64,000 nt of DNA from Streptomyces noursei. Its GTDB lineage: Bacteria; Actinomycetota; Actinomycetes; Streptomycetales; Streptomycetaceae. A program made the position numbers and the translations under genes. The notes beneath the pieces were generated by a model. The model saw nothing but the letters and a program-made list of their open reading frames with translations. It did not search any database and was not told where the DNA came from. Shown here piece after piece: positions 41,865-50,547 of the stretch (position 1 is the stretch's first letter; each line of letters opens with the position of its first letter). The stretch spans positions 124,001-188,000 of the forward strand of contig NZ_LWBU01000043.1 of the NCBI RefSeq assembly GCF_001646665.1, given 5' to 3'.

Positions 41865-42902
41865 TCAGGAGAGGACCACGCACGCGGCGGCCGGCACCTC
41901 CAGCGCGCCGCCGCGCCGGAGGTCACCGCTCTCCGGGTCCGCGTCGAACCAGGTGACGTCGCCGGACCACTCGTTGGCGACGTACAGCCGGTTCCCGGAC
42001 GGGCCGGCCACCAGGTCGCGGGGCCACACACCCCCGCAGTCCACGGCGCCCACGAGACGGGGCTTCTCCGCCCCGTCCGCGAGCGAGAACGTCAGGATCC
42101 TGTTGCTGCCGCGCACCGCGGCCCGGACGAACCGGCCGTCCCGCGCGGCGTGGACCACCGAGGGGTACACCCGCTCCCCGTCACCCGCGCCCTCCGGGTC
42201 GATCGCCACCTCCGCCAGCGGCTCCAGCCGCCCCGCCCCGGGGTCCCACCGGCAGACGGTCATCTGCGGCTCCAGCTCGTGCAGTACGTACGCGACCTCC
42301 CCGTCCGGGTGGAAGGCGAGGTGCCGCGGCCCCGACCCGGCCCGCAGCGCGGTCTCCCCGTGCACCCGGAGCCCCGCCGAAGCCGGGTCGTCCGCGCAGA
42401 CCCGCACCGAGTCGGTGCCCAGGTCCACGCTGAGCACCCACCGTCCGCCGGGCGCGGGCAGCACCTGGTGGGCGTGCGGCCCGCGCTGCCGGTCGGCGTC
42501 GGGGCCCGAGCCCTGGTGGTCCAGCACGGCGGGCGGCCCCGCGAGGCTCCCGTCGGGGCGCACGGTGAGCCCGCTGACGCCGCCCGAGCCGTAGTTGGCC
42601 GTGTACAGCCGCCGCCCCGCCACGCACAGGTGCGTGGGGCCGGAGCCCGCCACGCCGACCGCCGGGCCGAGCGGGGTGAGCCCGCCGTCCGCCCCGGTGC
42701 GGAACGCCGCCACCGCACCGGGATCGGTGTCGCTCACCGCATAGAGGACCCCGGTGTCGCGGGCGAGGACGAGGCAGGAGGGGTTGACGACCGTGTCGAC
42801 GCTCGTACGCGGAGTCAGCGCCCCGGTCGCCGGGTCCACGGCCGCGACGGTGATGCCGCGGCCGCCTCCCGAGGTGAACGAGCCGATGTACGCCCAGTGC
42901 AC
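41865..42902 (-). CDS. Lactonase-family beta-propeller protein
   Basis: 345 residues from GTG 42902, with GGAAGGGG upstream. The sequence is a seven-bladed propeller of the 6-phosphogluconolactonase-like family (PF10282): WAYIGSFTSGGGRGITVAAV, NPSCLVLARDTGVLYAVSD, RLYTANYGSGGVSGLTVRPD, GPHAHQVLPAPGGRWVLSVD, GSGPRHLAFHPDGEVAYVL, and VWPRDLVAGPSGNRLYVAN. The conserved PHAHQ and GPRHLAFHP elements line the active face. It could hydrolyse 6-phosphogluconolactone or another lactone. No signal peptide. It lies 58 nt downstream of the M19-like gene, with a TACAGT -10-like box at 42939-42944 suggesting its own promoter. Confidence 0.88.
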   Translation of the reverse strand: MHWAYIGSFTSGGGRGITVAAVDPATGALTPRTSVDTVVNPSCLVLARDTGVLYAVSDTDPGAVAAFRTGADGGLTPLGPAVGVAGSGPTHLCVAGRRLYTANYGSGGVSGLTVRPDGSLAGPPAVLDHQGSGPDADRQRGPHAHQVLPAPGGRWVLSVDLGTDSVRVCADDPASAGLRVHGETALRAGSGPRHLAFHPDGEVAYVLHELEPQMTVCRWDPGAGRLEPLAEVAIDPEGAGDGERVYPSVVHAARDGRFVRAAVRGSNRILTFSLADGAEKPRLVGAVDCGGVWPRDLVAGPSGNRLYVANEWSGDVTWFDADPESGDLRRGGALEVPAAACVVLS

Positions 42903-42960
42903 GCGATGCCCCTTCCGCCGTTGTCCGACTGGCTGGGCACTGTAGGCACGGGCCGGGGCG

Positions 42961-45024
42961 TCAGGAGCCGTACACGCCGACCTCGTGGAGCGAGTAGCCC
43001 CAATCGGTCCCGCGTTCGAGACCCGTGACGCGGACGTGGCGGGCCGGCACGGCGGTGAACCGGGCGGTGTCGAGGCCCCCGTCCCCGGCGGTGGTGGACC
43101 AGACGGTCCGCCACGTGTCGCCGTCGGTGGACACCTCGACGCGGTACGCCTTCCCGTACGCCCGCTCCCAGTCGAGGGTGACCCGCCCGACGGTGCGGGT
43201 GGCGCCCAGGTCGACGCCGAGCCACTGCGGGTCGCGCCAGTCGCTCGCCCAGCGGGTGCGGCGGTCGCCGTCCACGGCGCGGCCGGGCGCGTAACTGGTG
43301 AAGGGGTTCCACTCGGACGTACTGGCCGAGGCCGCCGCCCCGGCCGCCAGGTTCACCGCGCGGTGCCGTTCGGAGCCGCCCCAGGTGGACAGGTAGGACT
43401 CGGCGCCCCGCATGAGGTCGTCGACGACGTCCTGGCCGCCCGTGACCCTGATGTCCTCCAGCCAGTCCGGGACCAGGCCGTAGTGGGCGGCGCCGTCGGT
43501 GTTGATGTCCCAGGTGCGTTCACCGGTGGTCTGCCGGTCGATGAGCGAACCGCCGTCCGCGCTGCGGAACGGGTAGCGGACGGGGTTCGGCGCGTCCGCG
43601 CCCCGGGGGGCGGGCCAGCCGCCGACGCCGTTCATGTCGGTGCCGTAGCCGTAGCCGGCGCCGTACTTCTCGCGCAGGGCGTCCGTGCGCCGGGCCTCGG
43701 CGGTGAACGCCTCGGCGCCGTGCATGTACTGGGCGATGAACCCGCCGAGGCGGTAGACCCGCTCCGTCCAGTCCATGTCCATCCAGCTGTGCGAGGAGAT
43801 CACGCCGGGGTACGACTCGGACTCCAGGACGTCCAGGACGCGGCCCGTCGCCTTCACGCTCATGTGGTCGATCTCGACCATCATCTTCCGCTCCATCATC
43901 CCGCGCAGGGCGTACTCGCCGAGCGCGGTCAGGCCGCGGGTGTTGCAGCGGGCGTCCGCGGCGTACGACGGGACCGCGACACCGGGCGGGAGCTTCTTCT
44001 CCGCCTCGGCCGCGGACGCGTTGCCGATGGGGTTGTCGGCCTGCGGACCGGTGCACTTCTCGGTCTTCCAGAACGTCCCCGTCGACAGGAACTGACCCAC
44101 GTTGATGGCCGTTCCGAGGGTGCCCGAGTCGAACCGGACGCCGCACAGGGCGTTGTCGAACTTGTGGCACAGGAACATGCTGCGGACACCGAGCGCGTAC
44201 AGCTCGTCGAGGCCCCGGTCGATGTCGGCCCTGTCGCACTGCGGGACGTCCAGAATCTGCTTGCAGCCGAACGGCTCCGAGGTCTCCACGCCCAGCACCA
44301 CGGCCAGCTTGCCCTGCTCGATCACCGAGCGGGCCTGGCCCGAGTCGGTGACGATCCGGAACCAGCCCTCGCCGGGGCCACCGTACATCCGGTCGACGAA
44401 CGCCTGCATCTCGTACGTGCGGCGCGCCTGGAGGCGGATGGACGTCATCTCGTCGCAGCCGCGGTCCTTGAAGAAGTAGACGGAGCAGATGACCCCGTTG
44501 GTGACGAGGTCGTTGACGAGGACGCGCTGGCCGCCGCGCCAGGCCCGTTCCACCCAGGCGTAGTAGTTCTGCTGGTGGGTCAGCGAGTCGTGGGCCGGCC
44601 AGTCCTTGAAGGTGGGCCAGCCGTGCGGGTCGTGCTTGCCGTCGCCGCCCTTGGTGATGAAGTCGAAGACGGCGAGGGAGCCGTCGGGGTAGTGCTCGGG
44701 GCAGTCCTTCAGCGCGTCGGCGACGCCGAGTTCGGAGAAGGGCTTGCCGCAGATCAGCCGGCCGCCGAAGGCCTCGTTGGACATCAGATGGTCGTGCGCG
44801 TCGACGAAGCCCCGCACCCGGCCCTGGGCGTCGGTGCCCTTGAACGGCTCCCCGGCGACGTCGACACGGGAGTCGGGGGCGGGCCGTGCCGGCGGCTCCC
44901 ACCAGCCTGCCGAGGCGGCGGAGCCCGTGACGGCGGGCGCCGGTCCCAGGGTCAGCAGGGTGAGGATCAGGGACAGCACCGCGAGAACCTTGAGCCTGCC
45001 GTGCGAGCGTAGCGACAAGGCCAT
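42961..45024 (-). CDS. Secreted M19/amidohydrolase-like protein with discoidin (F5/8-C) domain
   Basis: 687 residues; ATG 45024 is preferred over the GTG 3 nt earlier because GGAAAT is 7 nt before it. Signal peptide: residues 1-40 (LKVLAVLSLILTLLTLGPAP). The catalytic part is amidohydrolase-like, with the metal motif VDAHDHLMS near the N-terminus and VEIDHMSVKATGRVLDVLES then GVISSHSWMD, which resemble the His ligands of M19 membrane dipeptidases. Several Cys suggest disulfides. Residues about 555-687 form a discoidin/CBM32 module (AVDGDRRTRWASDWRDPQWL, GRVTLDWERAYGKAYRVEV). It could act on wall peptides or another substrate outside the cell while bound to glycans. The family is fairly certain; the substrate is unknown. 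Confidence 0.82.
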   Translation of the reverse strand: MALSLRSHGRLKVLAVLSLILTLLTLGPAPAVTGSAASAGWWEPPARPAPDSRVDVAGEPFKGTDAQGRVRGFVDAHDHLMSNEAFGGRLICGKPFSELGVADALKDCPEHYPDGSLAVFDFITKGGDGKHDPHGWPTFKDWPAHDSLTHQQNYYAWVERAWRGGQRVLVNDLVTNGVICSVYFFKDRGCDEMTSIRLQARRTYEMQAFVDRMYGGPGEGWFRIVTDSGQARSVIEQGKLAVVLGVETSEPFGCKQILDVPQCDRADIDRGLDELYALGVRSMFLCHKFDNALCGVRFDSGTLGTAINVGQFLSTGTFWKTEKCTGPQADNPIGNASAAEAEKKLPPGVAVPSYAADARCNTRGLTALGEYALRGMMERKMMVEIDHMSVKATGRVLDVLESESYPGVISSHSWMDMDWTERVYRLGGFIAQYMHGAEAFTAEARRTDALREKYGAGYGYGTDMNGVGGWPAPRGADAPNPVRYPFRSADGGSLIDRQTTGERTWDINTDGAAHYGLVPDWLEDIRVTGGQDVVDDLMRGAESYLSTWGGSERHRAVNLAAGAAASASTSEWNPFTSYAPGRAVDGDRRTRWASDWRDPQWLGVDLGATRTVGRVTLDWERAYGKAYRVEVSTDGDTWRTVWSTTAGDGGLDTARFTAVPARHVRVTGLERGTDWGYSLHEVGVYGS

Positions 45025-45588
45025 CACCCGATTTCCAGCCGGAGGGCACCGCCGGGAGCCGGACGCGTACCGGGCCCGCGGTGATTGTCATGTCCGCATA
45101 AATCGCGCGCGCGACGAGAATCCCGGCTGCGGGGTGAGCAGTCAAGGGGTCCGACGCTCATGTCGGGCCGTCCCGGCGGTGACGTCGGGCCGTCCCCGCG
45201 ATCAGGCGCACCGGCCCGCGGTCCGCCCGCAGCCGTCACGTCCGGGCACGCGGTGCCGCCGCCCCAGGGCCCGCCCGCGGTCCGCCCGCGCCGGCCGCCT
45301 CCCGCACGCTGCCGGCTCCCGGGCGTACCGCCCCTGTGTGGGCTTCGCGCCCACCGGCCTCCGGCCACCGCACGCACGTGCTTCCGGCCCGCACGACCGC
45401 CGCGGGCACCGGCCTCCGTGTCCAGGCGGCCACGCGCGGTCCCCGCACGCACCGGCCTCCATGTCCAGGCGGCCGCCCGCGCGGGTCCGCACGCACCGGC
45501 CTCCGCGTCCGCCGGTTTCCGGGCTCCCAGCGGGCCGGGGCCGCTGCCGACCACCGCACCCACCACCCACCGCCCCGCACCCGTTGCG
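45025..45588. repeat. Intergenic region with a roughly 43-bp degenerate minisatellite
   Basis: No gene was recognised in this 564-bp gap. Between about 45352 and 45520 the core CACCGGCCTCC recurs at 45352, 45407, 45450 and 45494, the last three spaced 43-44 bp and followed by GTCC-AGGCGGCC-like sequence. To the left, GTCGGGCCGTCCC and CCCGCGGTCCGCCCGC also occur twice each. The promoter of the M19-like gene should lie close to 45060-45130, where the DNA is more AT-rich. Confidence 0.55.
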
Positions 45589-46824
45589 TCATGCCAGCCG
45601 GCCCTGTAATCGCTGGGCGCGGAGCACCAGTTCCAGTTCGAACCGCCGGTCCGGGTCCTCCACGTCGTCGCCCCACAGCTCCTTGATCTGCCGCATCCGG
45701 TAGCGGACCGTCTGCGGGTGGACGCCCAGCCGGGCGGCGATCTCCGGGGCGCCGCCCCGGGTCTCCAGCCAGGCCAGCAGCGTCTCCGCCAGCCGGCGCC
45801 GCTGCGTCGGGCCCCGGTCGGCGAGCGGCGCCAGGCAGCGGTCGGCCAGCGCCCCGATCAGTTCCTCGGGCGGCAGCAGGACCAGCGCGTCGATGTGCTC
45901 CGTGCAGTGCAGCAGGTCCCCCGACGGCAGCAGGCCGCGCTCGATCAGCCCCATCGCCTCCGTGGCCCAGCGCAGCGACGCCGCCGCGTCCGGCGGGGGC
46001 ACGGCCGGGCCGATCGCACCCGTCCAGCCCCGCAGCGCCCGGTGCACCTGCTCGCGACGGCCCGGCACCCCCGGGTCCGGCACGAACAGCAGGGGCCGTT
46101 CGCGCTCCATGTCCAGCAGGACCTCCGCCCCCACGGCCGGCGCCACGCAGTCCCGGGCCGGCCGCTGGAGCACCCCCACGGCCACCCGCTGGGGCACCGC
46201 CCAGCCGATGCGGGCGGCGTGGGCGGCGTACTCCTCCAGGGGGTGTGACCGGTCGGGACGGTGCTCGCCCAGCAGCGCCTGCGTCAGCTTGCGCTGCAAC
46301 CGCAGCCGCTCGCCCGCCTGCCGCGCGGCGGCCTCCGCGTAACCGCGCACCGTCTGGTCCACCAGGCCGTCGAGGAAGGCGAACCCGGCCTCCGCCAGGT
46401 CGTACATCGCCGGGGGCGGGATCCGCGCCTCGTGGCCGATCTCCGCCAGCCGCCGCCAGGCGAGCCGCACCCCCAGCCGGTACACCGCCTGGAGGGAGTC
46501 GAGCGTGCGGCCCTGCTGCCCCTCCCCGCGCCCGAAGTCCTGGAAGACCTCCAGGTGCGGCTGGGGACTGCCGGACCCGTACACGAGGTGCTGGAGGAAC
46601 TCCTCCAGGGCGCGCCGGATGCCGACCAGGGCCACCAGCTCGCCCGAGTCGTCCACCAGCAGCGGCATGCGGGGATGCTCACGGCAGATCGTGTCGAGGA
46701 TCTCCCGGGCGAGCGCGGGCACCTCTCCCATCGCGCGGTCGGCGAACTCGCGCACCTGGCGGTGGGGCAGGTCCGCCCAGGCCGCGCGTTCACCGGCCGG
46801 CGCCTGCGTGTCCACTCCGGTCAC
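45589..46824 (-). CDS. PucR family transcriptional regulator
   Basis: 411 residues from GTG 46824. The N-terminal two thirds are helical (ALAREILDTICREHPRMPLL, LDSLQAVYRLGVRLAWRRLA) with a GGDEF-like middle region, as in CdaR/PucR regulators. The C-terminal HTH_30 domain reads LLAWLETRGGAPEIAARLGV then HPQTVRYRMRQIKELWGDD (about 348-385), the family signature. Such regulators respond to nutrients or developmental cues in streptomycetes. It is followed by the DUF2613 gene on the same strand upstream (6-nt gap from that gene's stop to this start), so the two share a transcript, and may control the divergent envelope cluster. Confidence 0.9.
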   Translation of the reverse strand: MTGVDTQAPAGERAAWADLPHRQVREFADRAMGEVPALAREILDTICREHPRMPLLVDDSGELVALVGIRRALEEFLQHLVYGSGSPQPHLEVFQDFGRGEGQQGRTLDSLQAVYRLGVRLAWRRLAEIGHEARIPPPAMYDLAEAGFAFLDGLVDQTVRGYAEAAARQAGERLRLQRKLTQALLGEHRPDRSHPLEEYAAHAARIGWAVPQRVAVGVLQRPARDCVAPAVGAEVLLDMERERPLLFVPDPGVPGRREQVHRALRGWTGAIGPAVPPPDAAASLRWATEAMGLIERGLLPSGDLLHCTEHIDALVLLPPEELIGALADRCLAPLADRGPTQRRRLAETLLAWLETRGGAPEIAARLGVHPQTVRYRMRQIKELWGDDVEDPDRRFELELVLRAQRLQGRLA

Positions 46825-46830
46825 CTCCGG

Positions 46831-46983
46831 TCACCCCCGCGGCGAAGCCGTCTGATGGCTGATCAGTGGCACGTTGGGTTGTTCCGGGGTGGCCTCGAGC
46901 AGGGCCACGACGCCGAGGGCCGCTCCCACGGCGAGCGCCGCGGCGACCGCCACGGTGAGGGCGGCGGCGAGCAGTCTGGACAT
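46831..46983 (-). CDS. DUF2613-like small membrane/secreted protein
   Basis: 50 residues from ATG 46983, with AGAAAGG about 12 nt upstream. The N-terminus MSRLLAAALTVAVAAALAVG and VVALLEATPEQPNVPLI form one hydrophobic anchor and a short Pro-containing exterior tail, as in the actinobacterial DUF2613 family. In mycobacteria a DUF2613 small protein is encoded beside aftD, and here it is divergent from DUF3068 and near the AftD-like gene, which supports the assignment. Its role may be as a small partner of membrane glycosyltransferases, but this is not known. Co-directional with the PucR gene (6 nt apart). Confidence 0.72.
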   Translation of the reverse strand: MSRLLAAALTVAVAAALAVGAALGVVALLEATPEQPNVPLISHQTASPRG

Positions 46984-47064
46984 GGTCGGGTCAGCCTTTC
47001 TGACGCTGGGACCCCACCACGAGCCCGCCACCCCGGACGGCGACCACCCCATCGCACCAGTGCA

Positions 47065-47079
47065 TTGACAGTCCGTCAA
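47065..47079. promoter_or_regulatory. Inverted repeat covering the -35 box (operator candidate)
   Basis: TTGAC-N5-GTCAA is a perfect inverted repeat. Its left arm is the -35 element, so a dimeric repressor bound here would block RNA polymerase. The divergent PucR gene is an obvious candidate regulator, but nothing in the sequence proves it. Confidence 0.5.
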
Positions 47080-47094
47080 GAGGACCCCTACGGT
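47065..47094 (+). promoter_or_regulatory. Promoter of the envelope-glycan cluster
   Basis: TTGACA at 47065-47070 and TACGGT at 47089-47094, with an 18-nt spacer, form a good vegetative-type promoter pointing to the DUF3068 gene. Transcription would start near 47101, leaving a leader of about 70 nt. Confidence 0.65.
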
Positions 47095-47172
47095 TCCCGG
47101 CCCATACGGAGTCCCTCCCGGAGTGCACGTTACGCCGAGCAACCTCGTCCCGGCCCCCACGGAGTGTCCGCA

Positions 47173-48141
47173 ATGCGTCGCACCGCTTCCCCCCTGTCGC
47201 TCATCCTGCTCGGGACCGGCGTGTTCCTGCTGGTCCTCGCCCCCTTGCTCGTCCAGTACGTCCAGCCGCGCGCCAAGGTGACCCCCATCGACGTCGACAC
47301 CCTCACCGTCTTCACCGGTACGGGCAGTTACTTCGACACGCGCCGGATCGAGACCGTCACTGGCCGCCCGCTGACCATCACCCGCCAGGTGCGCGGGGAC
47401 GTGGCCGACAGCGTCCGCAGCGGCCGGGCCGTGTGGGACGTCTCCACCTCGGTGGACGCCGAGCACACGCTCCCCGCCGCCGCCACCCACGACTCCCTCC
47501 AGTGGACCCTGGAACGCTGGGTCACCGACCGGCGCACCAACGAACCGGTGCACTGCTGCCAGGAGTCGCCGGCCTTCGACGGCGAGGCCTACCTGAAGTT
47601 CCCCTTCGATGTACAGAAACGCCCCTACCGCTGGTGGGACGGCACGCTCGGCTCCACCGTGACCCTCCGCTTCGCAGGTCGGGCCACGGTCCAGGGGTAC
47701 GAGGGGTACCGCTTCACCGGCCGCGTGGAACCGGCGAGGACGGGCACACGCCTGGTGCCGGGCCGGCTCGTCGGGCAGCCCGGCCGGCCCCAGGTCCTCG
47801 CCGAGGAGTGGTACTCCAACCACGGCATCGAACTCGTCGTCGACCGACGCACCGGCCGCATCGTGAACGCCGCGATCGGCCCCCGGAAGGTGCTGCGCGC
47901 GCCCGGGTCGACCAAGGACGCGGTGGTCCTGCTGGACAGCCGGCGCCTGGAGTTCACCCCGGCGACCCAGCGCGCCCAGGTGGCGCTGGCCTCGGCGGAC
48001 AATCGCAGACTCCGGCTGCTCGGACGAACGGCACCCCTCGGTGCGGCCGTCGCCGGCACACTGGCGGCCGCGGCCGGTGTGGTGCTCCTGGCCGGGGGAG
48101 GACGTGGGCGGGCGCGACGGGCCGGCCGGGCCGGGCGCTGA
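47173..48141 (+). CDS. DUF3068 (PorA-like) membrane protein
   Basis: 322 residues from ATG 47173, with GGAG 8 nt upstream; an in-frame GTG 9 nt earlier is less likely. Helix 1 (LSLILLGTGVFLLVLAPLLV) and a C-terminal helix (LGAAVAGTLAAAAGVVLLAG) flank a large extracytoplasmic domain (KVTPIDVDTLTVFTGTGSYF, PYRWWDGTLGSTVTLRFAG, YEGYRFTGRVEPARTGT). This is the DUF3068 family, found beside aftD and glycosyltransferase genes in mycobacteria. It is first in a long plus-strand cluster of envelope-glycan genes. Its molecular role is unknown; a scaffold or polymer-handling role is inferred. Confidence 0.88.
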   Translation: MRRTASPLSLILLGTGVFLLVLAPLLVQYVQPRAKVTPIDVDTLTVFTGTGSYFDTRRIETVTGRPLTITRQVRGDVADSVRSGRAVWDVSTSVDAEHTLPAAATHDSLQWTLERWVTDRRTNEPVHCCQESPAFDGEAYLKFPFDVQKRPYRWWDGTLGSTVTLRFAGRATVQGYEGYRFTGRVEPARTGTRLVPGRLVGQPGRPQVLAEEWYSNHGIELVVDRRTGRIVNAAIGPRKVLRAPGSTKDAVVLLDSRRLEFTPATQRAQVALASADNRRLRLLGRTAPLGAAVAGTLAAAAGVVLLAGGGRGRARRAGRAGR

Positions 48142-48389
48142 CGACGGGATTCCGGCCCACCGCCAGCGAAACTGCGTGCTGCCGCCCCTCATCCGTGCGG
48201 AATTTGTCATCCGGGTGAGTAGCTGTGGCGGCGGAGTTGGCGAAAACTGACCAGCCCACCGCACCGCCACGCCCGCCTCTCCGGGGGCGGCCCTCCATGA
48301 CCTGCTCCATCCCCCCACCCGGTGCCGGCGACCGCATGCCGGCCCGGAGCATCGTCATCGGTTCCCGACCCGAACGAGTTGGAGCCCGC

Positions 48390-49817
48390 ATGCCCCAGCA
48401 CGTGCCCCCCACGCTGACCGCAGCCCCGACCCCGCTCCCCGCCGCACCCCCGGCCCCGCCCCCGATCGGGACCCCGGCCCCGGCCTCCACCCCGGGCGGC
48501 GTCCCGGACCGGGCCGCTGCCCGTTCCGGACGGTCCTCCCGGGGCGGCGGCGCCGTCGGGGCTCCCCGCCGGATCGTCTTCCTCTCCCGGCGCGACCTCG
48601 GCAACCCCGCCGCCGGAGGCTCCGAACTGCTCGTCGACCGGCTCGCGGAGGGCCTGACGGAGCTGGGCCACGAGGTGACCCTGCTGTGCGGGGGCCCCGC
48701 CGTGTACCGCGACTACCGGGTCGTCTCGGCGGGCGGGGACCTCGGCCACTTCCTGCGGGCCCCCGCGGCGTTCACCCGCCAGGTCGGCGCCTGCGACCTG
48801 CTGGTCGAGGTGTGCAACGGCCTGCCCTACCTGGCGCCCCTGTGGCACCGGGGGCCCACCCTCTGCCTGGTCAACCACGTCCACACCGAGCTGTGGGGCA
48901 TGCGCTACCCCCGCCCCGCCGCCGGCATCGGGCGCAGGCTGGAGCGCTGGGCCCTGTCCGGCGCCCAGCGGGGCAACCTCCTGGTGGCCGTCTCGGAGTC
49001 GACCGCGTCGGCGCTCGGCGCCCTGGGCGTCGACCCGGACCGGATCCGGATCGTGCACAACGGGGTCGAGGACCCGGGGCCCAGGACGCCCAGGTCCCGG
49101 GAACCGCTGTTCCTGGCGGTGGGCCGGCTGGTCGAGTACAAGCGCATCGACCTGCTGCTGCGGCTCTGGGAACGGGTGCGGCCGGTCACCGGGGGCACGC
49201 TGGTGATCGTCGGCGACGGCCCCGAGGCCCGGCGGCTCGAAGCCCTCGCCGGTCCCGGCGTCGTCCTCGCGGGCCGGGTGTCCGAGGAGGAGAAGCACCG
49301 GCTGCTGTGCGCCTCTTGGCTCCTGCTGCACCCGTCGGCGGTCGAGGGGTGGGGGCTGGTCGTCACCGAGGCGGCCGGGCGCGGCACCCCGTCGATCGGG
49401 TTCGACGTACCCGGACTGCGGGACTCCGTCGAGGACGGCGTGACCGGGGCGCTGGTGCGGGGCGAGAGCGCCTTCGCGGCGGCCTGGTGCGCGCTCGCCC
49501 TCGACCACGACCGCCGTGAGGCCATGGGCAGGGCCGCCGCCCTGCGGGCCGGACGCTACCGGTGGGCCACGACCGTACGGCGCTTCCGGGACGTCGCGGC
49601 GGAGGCGGCCGCCCGCCACGGCGCCCCGGCGCCGGGCGACGCCACCGGGCGGGACGGCGCGGCCCTCCCCGCCGGCGCCCCGGCCCGTACCCCTGCCGCG
49701 GCCACCCCGAGGACACCCACCGCCCCGGCGGCACCGGCACCCACCGCCCCGGCGGAACCGACCCCCGCGAGGACACCCACCGCCCCGGCGGAACCGACCG
49801 CGCCGCGCCGGGGCTGA
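48390..49817 (+). CDS. GT4 family glycosyltransferase
   Basis: 475 residues; ATG 48390 is chosen for its GGAG site 7 nt upstream. The first about 60 residues are Pro/Ala-rich and may be disordered. The GT-B fold begins at RRIVFLSRRDLGNPAAGGSE and continues with VNHVHTELWGMRYP, AVSESTASALGALGVDPDRI and IVHNGVEDPG. FLAVGRLVEYKRIDLLLRLW and SAVEGWGLVVTEAAGRGTPS carry the donor-binding E-x7-E. The C-terminal 50 residues are Thr/Pro/Ala repeats. It is the counterpart of the GT encoded near mycobacterial aftD. It probably adds a sugar to a lipid-linked intermediate in the cytoplasm; the sugar is unknown. Confidence 0.9.
   Translation: MPQHVPPTLTAAPTPLPAAPPAPPPIGTPAPASTPGGVPDRAAARSGRSSRGGGAVGAPRRIVFLSRRDLGNPAAGGSELLVDRLAEGLTELGHEVTLLCGGPAVYRDYRVVSAGGDLGHFLRAPAAFTRQVGACDLLVEVCNGLPYLAPLWHRGPTLCLVNHVHTELWGMRYPRPAAGIGRRLERWALSGAQRGNLLVAVSESTASALGALGVDPDRIRIVHNGVEDPGPRTPRSREPLFLAVGRLVEYKRIDLLLRLWERVRPVTGGTLVIVGDGPEARRLEALAGPGVVLAGRVSEEEKHRLLCASWLLLHPSAVEGWGLVVTEAAGRGTPSIGFDVPGLRDSVEDGVTGALVRGESAFAAAWCALALDHDRREAMGRAAALRAGRYRWATTVRRFRDVAAEAAARHGAPAPGDATGRDGAALPAGAPARTPAAATPRTPTAPAAPAPTAPAEPTPARTPTAPAEPTAPRRG
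49708..49796 (+). repeat. Tandem TPTAPAEP-coding repeats at the end of the GT gene
   Basis: CACCCACCGCCCCGGCGG occurs three times (49714, 49738 and 49774), at spacings of 24 and 36 bp, all multiples of 12. The flanking CGAGGA repeats 60 bp apart. The array encodes a Thr/Pro/Ala/Glu tail on the glycosyltransferase and looks slippage-prone. Confidence 0.65.
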
Positions 49818-49821
49818 GCCG

Positions 49822-50547
49822 ATGAAGGACCCCTCGCTGCGCCGCTCCGTGGCCCTCTTCCGGGGCTTCCTGCGCGAACCGTCCGACCCCGGGGGCTTCT
49901 ACGCGCTCCTCGCCCGCGACGCGGCGGACCAGGTGGAGCGGTACGAGCCGCTCGCCGGACGCGTCGTCGTCGACGTGGGCGGCGGAGGCGGCCACTTCAC
50001 CGAGGAGTTCCGGCGCCGGGGCGCCCACGGCTACCTCTTCGAACCGGACCCGCGCGAGCTGACCGCCACCCGGCCGCCGCCCGAGGGGGCGGTCCTCGCC
50101 GACGGGTACCTGCTGCCCCTGGCCGACGGCACCGCCGACATCTGCTTCTGCTCCAACGTCCTGGAACACGTGGAGGACCCGGGCACCTTCCTCAGCGAAC
50201 TGGTCCGCGTCACCCGCCCCGGCGGGCTGATCTACGTGTCCTTCACCAACTGGCTCTCCCCCTGGGGCGGCCACGAGTGGGCGCCCTGGCACTACCTCGG
50301 CGCCGACCGGGCACGCCGCCGCCACGAGCGCCGCACCGGCCGCCCGGCCAAACACGTCCTCGGCGACAACCTCTTCCGCGTCCACATCGGCCCCACGCTG
50401 CGCCAGGTCCGGGCCCGCGACGACGTGGCCGTGCTGTCCGCCCGCGCCCGCTACTGGCCGTTCCTCCCCGAACTGGTCACCAGGGCGCCGCTGCTGCGCG
50501 AGTTCGCCACCTGGAACCTCCTCCTCATCCTCCGGCGGTGCCCATGA
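49822..50547 (+). CDS. Class I SAM-dependent methyltransferase
   Basis: 241 residues from ATG 49822, 4 nt after the GT stop. The SAM site is VVVDVGGGGGHFTEEF (about 48-63), with YLFEPDPRELTAT for the adenine acidic residue and NVLEHVEDPGTFLSEL, LVRVTRPGGLIYVSF for motifs II and III. The WGGHEWAPWHYLGAD segment is typical of the methyltransferase found with this actinobacterial glycan cluster. Its ATGA overlap with the AftD-like gene implies coupled expression. It may methylate a glycan or lipid-linked sugar. Acceptor unknown. Confidence 0.9.
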   Translation: MKDPSLRRSVALFRGFLREPSDPGGFYALLARDAADQVERYEPLAGRVVVDVGGGGGHFTEEFRRRGAHGYLFEPDPRELTATRPPPEGAVLADGYLLPLADGTADICFCSNVLEHVEDPGTFLSELVRVTRPGGLIYVSFTNWLSPWGGHEWAPWHYLGADRARRRHERRTGRPAKHVLGDNLFRVHIGPTLRQVRARDDVAVLSARARYWPFLPELVTRAPLLREFATWNLLLILRRCP

